Source: AP-15 sp963701815 (GTDB taxonomy: Bacteria > Pseudomonadota > Alphaproteobacteria > ATCC43930 > CGMCC-115725). From it: a stretch of 64,000 bases of DNA. How positions within the stretch are numbered: position 1 is the first letter of the stretch; the number at the start of each line of letters is the position of its first letter. Below the pieces are notes generated by a model, which ran no database searches, was not told where the DNA came from, and saw nothing but the letters and a program-made list of their open reading frames with translations. Position numbers and translations under genes: made by a program. The stretch is taken from the NCBI GenBank assembly GCA_963701815.1, contig CAVPBN010000028.1:1-64000 (forward strand), in the 5' to 3' direction. Positions 1 to 8,439 of this stretch are shown piece after piece.

Positions 1-1029
1 TTCGGATTGTTCGGCAGCGCACAAGCGAGACGAGCCGGTCCGGATACCGACAGCAGCCAGGGTTTTCGCGATTTTATCGACAACAATGTCGAAGCCGAGG
101 CGCTGGGCTACTACAGCACCTTCCTGGTCGAGCATCATTTCACCGGCTTCGGCCAGGTATCGGCGAGCCTCAATCTGCTGACCTGGCTCGGCGCCCGCAC
201 CCGGCATCTGCGCCTCGGCACCGCCGTTCTGGTGTTGCCGTGGCACAACCCGGTATTGCTCGCCGAGCAGGCCGCGACCCTCGACCTGCTGTCCGGCGGG
301 CGCCTCGATTTCGGCATCGGCAAGGGCTATCGCTGGAACGAGTTCGCCGGTTTCTGCGTGCCGATGGAGGAGGCCGACGAGCGCTTTGAGGAAGTGCTCG
401 ACGTGGTCACCAAGGCCTTTGTCTCGGAAACACCGTTCTCGCATCGCGGCAAATATTGGCGATTTGACGAGATCGTCGTTGAGCCGCCGGCCGCGCAAAA
501 GCCGCATCCGCCGTTCTGGATGGGGGCGGGCAGCGCCAATTCGGTGCGACAGGTCGCCGAGCGCGGCTACAACATGCTCTTGGGCCAGCACTCGCTTGCC
601 GAGGAAATCCTCGAACAGGTCGCGCAGTTCAGAGAAGAGGTCGAGGCGCGGGGCCGCCGCTTCAACCCGCTGGAGGTCGCGGTCGCCCGCGCGGTGCATT
701 TCGCCAAAGACGCCGCCGACAAGGAGGCCGCTGTCGAACGCCGATATCAAGGCCATATGCGCGTCAATGCGCTGGCCCGCCGCCCGGGCAACGAAACGCG
801 CGACCGCTACCGGTTGGATGACGAAAAAACAGCGCGCTACGAGAGTGCCGAAAGCGCGCTGTTCGGCACGCCCGACGAGATCATGCGCAAGCTCGAAAGG
901 CTGCGTGCGGGCGGCGTCGAATACGTGATCATCAATTTCGGCGGCTCGCGCGAGAATATTCGACGCTTTGCCCGCGAGATCATGCCGGCGTTCAGCGACG
1001 AACCCGCGTTCGCCCTTGCCGGCAAGTGA
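1..1029 (+). CDS. Luciferase-like flavin-dependent monooxygenase (LLM class), 5' truncated by window edge
   Basis: The reading frame is open to the first base, so the true start lies upstream; about 342 codons are visible. The product has the bacterial luciferase (LLM) TIM-barrel signatures: an early VEHHF segment, LRLGTAVLVLPWHNP on a core strand, and SGGRLDFGIGKGYR, which resembles the flavin-contacting region. The family uses reduced FMN or F420 with O2 to oxidise or cleave substrates. A second LLM gene follows after 22 bases and a CMD-like gene after that, so the three are probably one catabolic operon. Substrate is unknown. Confidence 0.88.
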   Translation, partial: FGLFGSAQARRAGPDTDSSQGFRDFIDNNVEAEALGYYSTFLVEHHFTGFGQVSASLNLLTWLGARTRHLRLGTAVLVLPWHNPVLLAEQAATLDLLSGGRLDFGIGKGYRWNEFAGFCVPMEEADERFEEVLDVVTKAFVSETPFSHRGKYWRFDEIVVEPPAAQKPHPPFWMGAGSANSVRQVAERGYNMLLGQHSLAEEILEQVAQFREEVEARGRRFNPLEVAVARAVHFAKDAADKEAAVERRYQGHMRVNALARRPGNETRDRYRLDDEKTARYESAESALFGTPDEIMRKLERLRAGGVEYVIINFGGSRENIRRFAREIMPAFSDEPAFALAGK

Positions 1030-1051
1030 TGGTGTGAGAGGAGCAGCGACA

Positions 1052-2107
1052 ATGTCATTCGAATTCGGCGTATTTCACGAGTTCCAGCGGCGCCCGGGGC
1101 AGAGCGAGGCCGAGGCCTTTTCCACGGCGTTCGAGCAGGTCGACGCTGCCGAGCGTTGGGGGCTTGACGCGATCTGGCTCGCCGAGATCCATATGGCGCC
1201 CGAGCGGTCGGTCTGCTCGGTGCCGATGACCATCGCCAGCGCGATCGCCGCCCGTACCAAGAACATCAAGATCGGCACCGGGGTTCAGGTACTGCCGCTG
1301 TGCCAGCCATTGCGGCTCGCCGAAGACGCCGCAACCGTCGACCACATCAGCCGCGGACGCCTGGTGTTCGGAGTCGGTCGCAGCGGCTTTCCGCGCGCCT
1401 ACGAGGCCTACGGCATACCTTACGGGGAGAGCCCGGAGCGTTTTGCCGAGGTGCTCGAAATCGTCAAACGCGCCTGGACGGACGAGACGTTCTCGTTCGC
1501 CGGAAAATTCTACAATTACGAAAATGTGTGCATCGTTCCAAAGCCGTACCACAAGCCGCATCCGCCGATCCGGATCGCTGCCAATCGTGCAGACACGTTC
1601 ATTTCCGCCGGCCGGCAGGGTTACGCGATCTTTGTCGGCGCGCGGCAAGGCACATTCGACGAAGTCCTGCCCAATGTCGGGATCTATCGCGAGGCCTGGA
1701 AGGCGGCCGGGCATCCCGGAAACGGCGAAGTCTATCTGCGCGCACCGGTCTATGTCGGCGACACCCTTGAAAAGGCGCTGACCGATCCGCAAGAGACCCT
1801 GATGAATTTCTATCGATATTTAGGGGCGCGACTTGAAAAGTCGGCCACCCGTCCCGGAATCTTCGACGCCACCCGGCGGATCGCGGGCGCCCAAAGGCTG
1901 CAAACGATGACTTGGGACGAGGCGCGGCGCGGGCGCGCCATTGTCGGCACCCCGGAAATGGTGGCCGACAATCTCGCGAGTATAAGAGACCAGCTCGGCC
2001 TCGCCGGCATTCTCGCCGAACTCAACACCGGCGGGCTGATCCCGCATGAGCGGGTGATGCGCTCGATGCAGCTGTTGTGCGAAAAGGTGCAGCCGCGGCT
2101 GCGCTGA
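1052..2107 (+). CDS. Luciferase-like flavin-dependent monooxygenase
   Basis: This is a 351-residue LLM-class oxidoreductase, full length for the family. The start at 1052 is chosen because a purine-rich GAGAGGAG site lies just upstream and the product then begins with the expected first barrel strand (MSFEFGVFHEF). LLM signatures include WLAEIHM, IKIGTGVQVLPL and SRGRLVFGVGRSG. It lies 22 bases after another LLM gene and 14 bases before a CMD-like gene. Two adjacent LLM paralogues could be a heterodimer or serve successive steps; the sequence does not decide. Confidence 0.9.
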   Translation: MSFEFGVFHEFQRRPGQSEAEAFSTAFEQVDAAERWGLDAIWLAEIHMAPERSVCSVPMTIASAIAARTKNIKIGTGVQVLPLCQPLRLAEDAATVDHISRGRLVFGVGRSGFPRAYEAYGIPYGESPERFAEVLEIVKRAWTDETFSFAGKFYNYENVCIVPKPYHKPHPPIRIAANRADTFISAGRQGYAIFVGARQGTFDEVLPNVGIYREAWKAAGHPGNGEVYLRAPVYVGDTLEKALTDPQETLMNFYRYLGARLEKSATRPGIFDATRRIAGAQRLQTMTWDEARRGRAIVGTPEMVADNLASIRDQLGLAGILAELNTGGLIPHERVMRSMQLLCEKVQPRLR

Positions 2108-2121
2108 GGCAGGAGCAGAGA

Positions 2122-2670
2122 ATGAGCCGATACCGCGAGCTCAAAGAGAGCGAGCTGGACGAGGCGCAGCGGCGGGTCTGGACCGAAATCGTCGCCGGGC
2201 CGCGCGGTTCGGTGCCGCCGCCGGCGCATGTCTGGCTCAACAGCCCCGGCCTCGCCGACCATGCCCATAAGCTCGGCGCCCATGTCCGTTTCGCCACCGG
2301 GTTTTCGCCGCGGCTGACCGAGATTGCGATCCTGGTCACGGCGCGCTACTGGACCGCGCAATTCGAATGGTCCGCACATGCCCGGCTTGCGCGCCAGGCG
2401 GGCATCGGGCAGGACATCATCGACGCCATCGCCGAGCGGCGCGAACCGGCGCTGTCCGATCCCGACGACCGGCTCGTCTACGATTTCTGCAACAGCTTCT
2501 ACCGCGACCACCGTGTCGACGACGCGATCGTCGACCGGGTCAAGGCGCGCTTTGGCGAACGCGGCCTCGTCGATCTGACCGGGCTGATCGGCTATTATTC
2601 GTTCGTGTCGGTGACGCTCAACGTGTTTGAGGTGCCGGTCCCGCCGGGTGCGGCGTCACTGCCCGAATAG
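2122..2670 (+). CDS. Carboxymuconolactone decarboxylase (CMD)/AhpD-like protein
   Basis: This is a 182-residue all-helical protein of the CMD/AhpD superfamily. The core helix segment (RLTEIAILVTARYW then EWSAHARLARQAG) matches the CMD fold, but the CxxC redox pair of AhpD is absent: the equivalent stretch reads EWSAH. It is therefore unlikely to be a thiol peroxidase-type AhpD and more like the cofactor-free decarboxylase or hydrolase side of the family. The ATG at 2122 follows a GGAGCAGAG site. The stop of the preceding LLM gene is 14 bases upstream, which suggests co-transcription and a role in the same breakdown pathway. Confidence 0.85.
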   Translation: MSRYRELKESELDEAQRRVWTEIVAGPRGSVPPPAHVWLNSPGLADHAHKLGAHVRFATGFSPRLTEIAILVTARYWTAQFEWSAHARLARQAGIGQDIIDAIAERREPALSDPDDRLVYDFCNSFYRDHRVDDAIVDRVKARFGERGLVDLTGLIGYYSFVSVTLNVFEVPVPPGAASLPE

Positions 2671-2753
2671 CCGCAACAGGTCGGTGCATCAACTCGGTCG
2701 TATCCGATGCGCTTAAATGACGTGCTGCCGCATCACGGCGAACGGGCACAGTT

Positions 2754-3827
2754 GTGGAACCGGAAGGTTTCGGGGCCGAGCAGGTAACCGAAGAAGACCG
2801 CGGCTATCGCGGGTCGCGGTTCTCGGAAGTCCGCGACGCCATCTTTGCCGACCCATACCAGAAAGTCTGGGGCGGGGCGGGCGAGCCGGCGTTGCCGGTC
2901 TACGCGGTGACGCTCGCGGGCGTTCTCCGGGGCGCGCTGCGACCCGGTCGGCCGTTTTTCTTTCGCCAGGCTGTCGCCCGGGCCGTCAACTCCCGCGCCG
3001 ATTTGCGCTGGGGCGATGATCGCCGGGGCTTCCGCCGGATCATTCATCCCAATGGCGTGTGCCTGATCGGGGTTTGGGACATCGTCGCCGATCCGCCATA
3101 CACCGGCTATTTCCGCAAAGACAGCCGCGCGCTGGTCGTCGCCCGGTATTCGACCTGCTGCACCGAGACGCGGCGCGGGCATGGCCGCTCGTTGTCGATG
3201 GTCGGCAAATTGTTTCCGACGACCGACCCCGACCATGCCGAGCCATTGCCGACGGCGAGCTTTATCACCCAGCAGGATCTGGGCGGCGACCATACCGCCT
3301 TCATCAACGACGCCGAACTGCGCAACGCGCCCAATACCAGCCTGTGGCGCCGCGGGCTCGGCGCGCCGATCCTCGGCGTCGAGGCCCTGTTGTTCAATCA
3401 GACCGACAAGGAGCCGACCGCGCGCCAGCTTTACCAGATCGCCGAACTCGGCAAACCCGCCGGCGAGCCGACGCGCGCGCCGGCGTTCATGCGCCTGGTC
3501 GTCGATCCGGCCCAGCCGAGGATACCGGGCGAAGCATTGGATTTCCGCGACGAGATCATGGCGCAGATCTACGACCCCGGCGACCCGATGCCAAAGCGCA
3601 CGATCAAATTTCACATCGACGTCACCGATACCGGGTCGACCCGCGGACCGAATTTCTTTCAGCGACGGACTTTTCGCGACTGGATGCGGATCGGCACGCT
3701 GACCATCGATCGCGCGGTTGTCTCGTACAACGGCGATTTCGTGCTCCACTTCAATCACCCGACCTGGCGCGACGACCGCAACGACCCGTCGACCGCCACC
3801 CGCATCGGCGAGCACAAGCGGCGCTGA
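2754..3827 (+). CDS. Catalase-superfamily-like conserved protein
   Basis: The protein has 357 residues. GTG at 2754 is the only start codon after the in-frame stop at 2718. The body resembles the catalase-like, possibly heme-binding family related to rhizobial y4iL: HPNGVCLIGVWDI, PYTGYF, a TRRGH segment and KLFPTTDPDHAEP, followed by a conserved C-terminal half (FRDEIMAQIYDPGDP, then VSYNGDFVLHFNHPTW). I cannot point to the canonical distal His or proximal Tyr of true catalases, so catalase activity should not be assumed. There is no signal peptide. Function is uncertain; the assignment rests on overall pattern recognition. Confidence 0.7.
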   Translation: MEPEGFGAEQVTEEDRGYRGSRFSEVRDAIFADPYQKVWGGAGEPALPVYAVTLAGVLRGALRPGRPFFFRQAVARAVNSRADLRWGDDRRGFRRIIHPNGVCLIGVWDIVADPPYTGYFRKDSRALVVARYSTCCTETRRGHGRSLSMVGKLFPTTDPDHAEPLPTASFITQQDLGGDHTAFINDAELRNAPNTSLWRRGLGAPILGVEALLFNQTDKEPTARQLYQIAELGKPAGEPTRAPAFMRLVVDPAQPRIPGEALDFRDEIMAQIYDPGDPMPKRTIKFHIDVTDTGSTRGPNFFQRRTFRDWMRIGTLTIDRAVVSYNGDFVLHFNHPTWRDDRNDPSTATRIGEHKRR

Positions 3828-3958
3828 TCTTCAGGTAAAGACCCAATCGGCTCGAACTTCTCGCCCCTGCCCGCTTGGGGAAATCGAAAATGGCCATGAC
3901 GGTTTGACGAAGGTTTTGTGACAAACCAGGGAAACAATAAGTCTTCGAGGGGAAGTCA

Positions 3959-5008
3959 TTGCTCGGGGTCCTTTACGCTGCTGCCGGCGCGTTCACCTTT
4001 GCGCTGAATAACGTGACGATGCGCAGGGGAGTGGTGACCGGCAGCGTGCTGCAAGGCATGGCGCTGACCGTGCCGATCGGCGGACTTTCTTTCCTGGTCA
4101 TGACCACCGCCTTCGGCGAGCTGCACCAGCTCGTGGTGTTCCCGATGGCGGCGCTCGCCTGGTTGGCATGCCAGGGCGTCGTTCATTTCGTCATTGGCCG
4201 ATACTGCAACTATAAATCCAACCAGCTGATGGGCGTGAACCTGACCGCACCGGTCGTCCAGCTGCAGGTGCCGTTCGCGATGCTGCTGGCGGTGGCGATA
4301 TTGCACGAGAAATTCACTGTGCTGCAGGCAATCGGCGCGGCTTTGATGCTCGGCGGCTCCTTCATCACCCAGGGCAATGCCGGCAAGGGAAAGAAAAAGG
4401 CACCGGCGCCGCCGGGGGCGGGGACGCCGATCCCGACCGTGACCTCGCAGGAGGAGCCGGCGGCCCCGGTACCAAAGTCGACCTTCCGGCCGCGCGTGTT
4501 CTCCGGCTACATCTTCGCTCTGGGCGCGGCGATGTGCTATGGCAGCTCGCCCTTGATGGCCCGCCAGGCCTTCCTGCACGCGCCGGACATCGGCACGGCG
4601 GCCGGCGGCTGCCTCGCCTATGCGGCGGCGACATTGTTCTTCTTGCTGATCCTGCTCAAGCCCGGCTCCTGGGCCGACATCGCGTCGATGAAGCGCGAAA
4701 ACCTGCCGTGGTTCCTCTCCTCGGCCGTACTGGTCGCCATCTCCCAGGCCTTCGTCTACGCCTCGCTCGCCGCAGCGCCGCTGATGGTGGTGACGCCGAT
4801 CCTCCAGCTCTCCCTGGTCTTCCGGCTGTTCCTGTCGCAATTGATCAACCGCGATTACGAGGTGATGAACGCCGCCGTCTTGATCGGCGCCTTGACCGCG
4901 GTGCTGGGTTCGATCCTGGTCTCGCTCGACACCGAAGCGCTCACGACGTTGCTGGACTTGCCGCCCTCGCTCGCCGGATTCCTGCACTACCGCCTCGCCG
5001 GTCGCTGA
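3959..5008 (+). CDS. EamA/DMT-family membrane transporter
   Basis: This is a 349-residue inner-membrane protein with about ten hydrophobic segments in two EamA halves (roughly residues 1-140 and 175-345), separated by a charged, proline-rich loop (KGKKKAPAPP region). That is the drug/metabolite transporter layout. The start is TTG at 3959, supported by GAGGGGAAG four to ten bases upstream and by the first helix beginning directly after it. Ligand unknown. It precedes an amidohydrolase by 101 bases; a functional link is possible but not shown. Confidence 0.85.
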   Translation: MLGVLYAAAGAFTFALNNVTMRRGVVTGSVLQGMALTVPIGGLSFLVMTTAFGELHQLVVFPMAALAWLACQGVVHFVIGRYCNYKSNQLMGVNLTAPVVQLQVPFAMLLAVAILHEKFTVLQAIGAALMLGGSFITQGNAGKGKKKAPAPPGAGTPIPTVTSQEEPAAPVPKSTFRPRVFSGYIFALGAAMCYGSSPLMARQAFLHAPDIGTAAGGCLAYAAATLFFLLILLKPGSWADIASMKRENLPWFLSSAVLVAISQAFVYASLAAAPLMVVTPILQLSLVFRLFLSQLINRDYEVMNAAVLIGALTAVLGSILVSLDTEALTTLLDLPPSLAGFLHYRLAGR

Positions 5009-5109
5009 GCAGCGGAGGGCGGAAGCGCGCATAGAGAGGTGGCCGGATCTAAGCTTGCCGGGGCATAATTCTTCCGACCAAACTCGCGTCGCACAGAGGA
5101 GCTTCCGCG

Positions 5110-5952
5110 ATGACGATCATCGATTCCCAGGTCCACGTATATGAGGCGAACACGCCGAGGCGGCCCTGGCACAGCGTGCCGAACTGGCCCGATCACGTCA
5201 CCGGCGACGAGATGGCGGCGGCGATGGACAGGGTCGGCGTCGACGGCGCGATCTTCATCTCCGCCTTTTCGATGTACCAGTACGACGCCAGCTATGCGGT
5301 CGAGGTGCAGCGCGCTCATCCCGGCCGGTTCGCGCTCGTCAAGCCGGTAAACCCGGACGACCCGGCGGTGGCCGATGTCATCGCCGAGTGGAAGAAGACC
5401 CCGGGCACGGTCGGCATCCGCATCATGCTGACGAAGGAGGCGAACCGCGCGCCGGACGACCCGGGTCTCGACCGGATCGCGCGCGCGGCGGCGCGCCACG
5501 ATTTTCCGGTCAACGTCCTGTTCTGGGACAATGTGGACGCGGGCACCGCGTTGATCGACCGCCATCCCCAAACGCGGTTCATCATCGACCATCTCGGCAT
5601 CCTGCAGCCGCGCGTTCCGCCCGCCCCGCCGCAGCCCTGGGCCGACCTCCCGAAGGTCCTGGAACTCGCCAAGCGCCCGAACGCGGTGATCAAGGTCAGC
5701 GGCGCCTGCACATTGTCGCGGGAGCCGTATCCGTTCCCGGACATCTGGGACCCGCTGGCCCGCGTGTTCGATGCCTGGGGTTTCGATCGCTGCTTGTGGG
5801 GCACGGACTGGACGCGCGCCTTCGCTGTCGTCAACTACGAGCAGGCCGTCGAGCCCTTCCGGAAGACCGACCGCCTGAGCGAGACCGAGCGGGCAACGCT
5901 GATGGGCGGCGCCACCGCCAAGGCTTACGGCTGGTCGCCGAAGAACGGGTAG
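5110..5952 (+). CDS. Amidohydrolase_2-family metal-dependent hydrolase
   Basis: This is a 280-residue TIM-barrel hydrolase of the COG3618 type (lactonase, ring-cleavage hydrolase or decarboxylase). It opens with IIDSQVHVYE, the metal-binding strand 1 motif (here QVH rather than HxH). FIIDHLGI supplies the later barrel His and CLWGTDWTRA the C-terminal catalytic Asp. The ATG is preceded by AGAGGAG. Loss of the first His of HxH is common in the decarboxylase-like members. Substrate not identifiable from sequence. Confidence 0.87.
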   Translation: MTIIDSQVHVYEANTPRRPWHSVPNWPDHVTGDEMAAAMDRVGVDGAIFISAFSMYQYDASYAVEVQRAHPGRFALVKPVNPDDPAVADVIAEWKKTPGTVGIRIMLTKEANRAPDDPGLDRIARAAARHDFPVNVLFWDNVDAGTALIDRHPQTRFIIDHLGILQPRVPPAPPQPWADLPKVLELAKRPNAVIKVSGACTLSREPYPFPDIWDPLARVFDAWGFDRCLWGTDWTRAFAVVNYEQAVEPFRKTDRLSETERATLMGGATAKAYGWSPKNG

Positions 5953-5982
5953 CACGGAATTCGATAGCCGTCGCATCCCCTC

Positions 5983-6066
5983 GGCCGGGCTTGACCCGGC
6001 CGTCATGTCCTGCAACGGATCCGAATGTGGACCGAAAAGACGTGGGTGGCCGGATCAAGTCCGGCC
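5983..6066. repeat. REP-like doublet of two inverted hairpins
   Basis: Two perfect hairpins with 7-base arms lie 46 bases apart between convergent-spaced genes: GGCCGGG-CTTGA-CCCGGCC at 5983-6001 and GGCCGGA-TCAAG-TCCGGCC at 6048-6066. The second is nearly the reverse complement of the first, loop included, so they form a head-to-head pair. This is the architecture of REP/BIME-type interspersed repeats in alphaproteobacteria. It may also act as a terminator for the amidohydrolase gene. Confidence 0.7.
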
Positions 6067-6138
6067 ACGGGGTATTGCTGTGAATGTTGATCGGACCCAG
6101 CGCCCTTTGTGGGTCGTTTCGGAGAAGGGAGGCAGCGT

Positions 6139-7108
6139 ATGGCAGCGGATTACAGCATATGTCTTGGAACGGCTGGCTGGGGGGTGTGGCACAGCCCGGA
6201 CGCCGGAAGGTCGTGGACGCGGCATCGCGCCCCGTTTCCGCTCAACAGCCGCATACAGGCGTTGGTCGCCCATCCCAAAGAGGCGCATACCGTTTTCGCC
6301 GGCGGCGATACCGGCTTGTTCGTGAGCCATGATGGGGGGCGCGCATTGGGAGCGCATCGGCGCCGATGGGGCCCTGCCGACGATCTGGTCGCTGACCATC
6401 GACCCGGTCGATCCCGATATTCTCTTTGCCGGCACGCGCCCGGCCGCGGTTTATCGCTCGCGGGACGGGGGAAGGCGGTGGGAGAAACTGGCCGTAGACC
6501 TCGCCCGCGAGTGCTCGATCGGCACGCCCTTCGTGACCAGCGTCGTCGTGGACCCCGACGATCATCGCATTGTCTGGGCCGGGGTGGAAATCGACGGCGT
6601 CTTCCGCAGCCGCGACGGCGGAGACAGTTGGACGCAGCTCGATGGGGGTTTGTACGACCCGGACATTCACGCCGTGACGATCGCGACGACGCAGCCCAAG
6701 CGCCTCTACGCCAGCACCGCGCGCGAAGTGTTTGCCAGCAACGATCTCGGCGAGACCTGGCAGCCCTTGGGCATCAAGGAGAAATGGCCGCTCCCCTATG
6801 CCCGCGGCATGGTGGTCAAACCCGATGATCCCGGCGTGCTGTTCGCCGGGTGCGGCGAGACCACGACCGGTGAAAAGGGGCACGTGCTGCGCACCGCAAA
6901 CTTCGGCGAGACCTGGGAAATCCTGCCGCTCCCGACCCGGCCCAACGCGACTGTGTGGGGCCTTGCCGCGCATCCCGCCGACGCCGAGCGCATCGTCGCG
7001 TTCAGCCTGTTCGGCGAGGTCTACGTCACCGAGGATGCCGGCGCCTCCTGGCGTAAGATCGCGCGGGAATTCGGCGAGATCAGGGCCGCAGCCTGGGTCC
7101 CGAACTAG
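6139..7108 (+). CDS. BNR/Asp-box beta-propeller protein, frame broken at 6334-6339
   Basis: The product is a BNR/sialidase-type propeller of about 322 residues once one base is removed from the six-G run at 6334-6339. The first frame carries MAADYSICLGTAGWG through FVSHDGG; the +1 frame continues HWERIGADG to the stop. The repaired protein has seven Asp-box-like motifs (WHSPDAGRSW, VSHDGGxHW, RSRDGGRRW, RSRDGGDSW, ASNDLGETW, RTANFGETW, TEDAGASW), enough for one seven-bladed propeller. Start 6139 follows GAAGGGAGG. There is no signal peptide, so it is cytoplasmic. Such proteins are often annotated as glycosyl hydrolases without evidence. The break is probably a sequencing error. Confidence 0.82.
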
Positions 7109-7135
7109 CCCAGGGCCAGACCGTCATCGGCCGGC

Positions 7136-8332
7136 TCAGATGACGCCATCCTGTTCGAGCGCGGCAATCTCGGCGGCCGACAATCCGAGCCAGCCGCCGT
7201 AGATCTCGCGGTTGTGCTGGCCCAGCTTGGGGCTGGGCACGGTCTCGACCGGGTCGGCGCCGTGGATGCGCAACGGCGTCGTCGGCACGACGACATGGCC
7301 GATCTCGTCGTGCTCGATCCATTCGAGCATGCCGCGCTCGTGCATGTGGCGGTCGCGCATGACCTCGTCGACGTCGCGCACCGGCGCCAGCGGGATATGG
7401 TGCCGTTTGGCGAGCGCGAACGCCTCCATCTTGCCGAGCGTGCCCGTCCAGGCCGCGACCAGCGCGTCGACCGCCTCGCGGTTGGCGACGCGCGCCGCGT
7501 TATCGGTAAAGCGCGGATCGTCGCGCAGCTCCTCGCGTCCCATCGCCTTGAGCAGATTGTGCCAGTGCTCCTCGACGGCGATGTTCATCGCGACATAGCC
7601 GTCATTAGTCGGATAGACGTTCAACGGCACGCGGCCGTGGCTGGCGTTACCGGTCCGCGGCGGCGGTTTGCCGGTCTCGAAATAGGCGTGCAATTGCGAG
7701 GTCAGCGTCGCGTAGGCGGCCTCCTGCATCGCCACCTCGACAAGGCGGCCGCGGCCGGTGCGTTCGCGCTCGAACAGCGCGGTCAGCGCGGCGGCGTAGA
7801 GATGGATCCCGGAAATGAAATCGACGACCGCCGGGCCGGCCTTGACCGGCGGCCCGTCCGCAAAGCCCGTCGCCGCGATCAGTCCGGAGACCGCCTGGAT
7901 CGTCAGATCCATCGCCAGATTGTCGCGATCCGGCCCGGTCAGGCCGTAACCCGAGCCCGAGGCGTAGACGAGGCGCGGGTTGATCGGGTGCAATACCTCC
8001 CAGCCGACGCCGAGCCGGTCCATGACCCCGGGCGCGAAATTCTCCAGCAACACGTCGCCGCGCTCGACCATCCGGAACAACAGCGCGCGGCCGCGCTCGT
8101 GCTTCAGGTTCAAGGTGATCGCGCGTTTGTTGGAGTTCAGCATCGCGATCGGAAAGGTCGTGCTCTTGCCGGGCGGCGCCCGGCGGCGCAACGGCTCGCC
8201 CTGCGGCGGCTCGATCTTGATCACGTCAGCCCCGGCCTTGGCCATCAACAGGGTCGCGTATGGCCCCTGGTAGACCTGGCCCAAATCGAGCACGGTGATG
8301 CCGGCGAGCGGCCGGTTGGCGCCGGCCGGCAT
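7136..8332 (-). CDS. Class III CoA-transferase (CaiB/BaiF)
   Basis: This 398-residue protein transfers CoA between carboxylic acids. Family marks are ITVLDLGQVYQGPYAT at the N-terminus, GADVIKIEPP, LLENFAPGVMDRLG, and the catalytic Asp at residue 142 in NLAMDLT. The frame stays open far upstream, but MPAGANRPLAG at 8332 fits the family's usual start and length. It is divergent from the FAD dehydrogenase gene at 8440, leaving 107 bases for both promoters. Another CaiB-type gene lies at 30969-32225; the two are clearly different paralogues. Acid substrate unknown. Confidence 0.9.
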   Translation of the reverse strand: MPAGANRPLAGITVLDLGQVYQGPYATLLMAKAGADVIKIEPPQGEPLRRRAPPGKSTTFPIAMLNSNKRAITLNLKHERGRALLFRMVERGDVLLENFAPGVMDRLGVGWEVLHPINPRLVYASGSGYGLTGPDRDNLAMDLTIQAVSGLIAATGFADGPPVKAGPAVVDFISGIHLYAAALTALFERERTGRGRLVEVAMQEAAYATLTSQLHAYFETGKPPPRTGNASHGRVPLNVYPTNDGYVAMNIAVEEHWHNLLKAMGREELRDDPRFTDNAARVANREAVDALVAAWTGTLGKMEAFALAKRHHIPLAPVRDVDEVMRDRHMHERGMLEWIEHDEIGHVVVPTTPLRIHGADPVETVPSPKLGQHNREIYGGWLGLSAAEIAALEQDGVI

Positions 8333-8439
8333 CAGCGGATGTTCTGTGCTTGCGGCATAGGGGGCAGCTTGCGGGCGCCGCGGCTCGGGTGTCAACGACG
8401 CTCCACGCGATAACATCGCGACCCCGCGCGGAGGATTGG

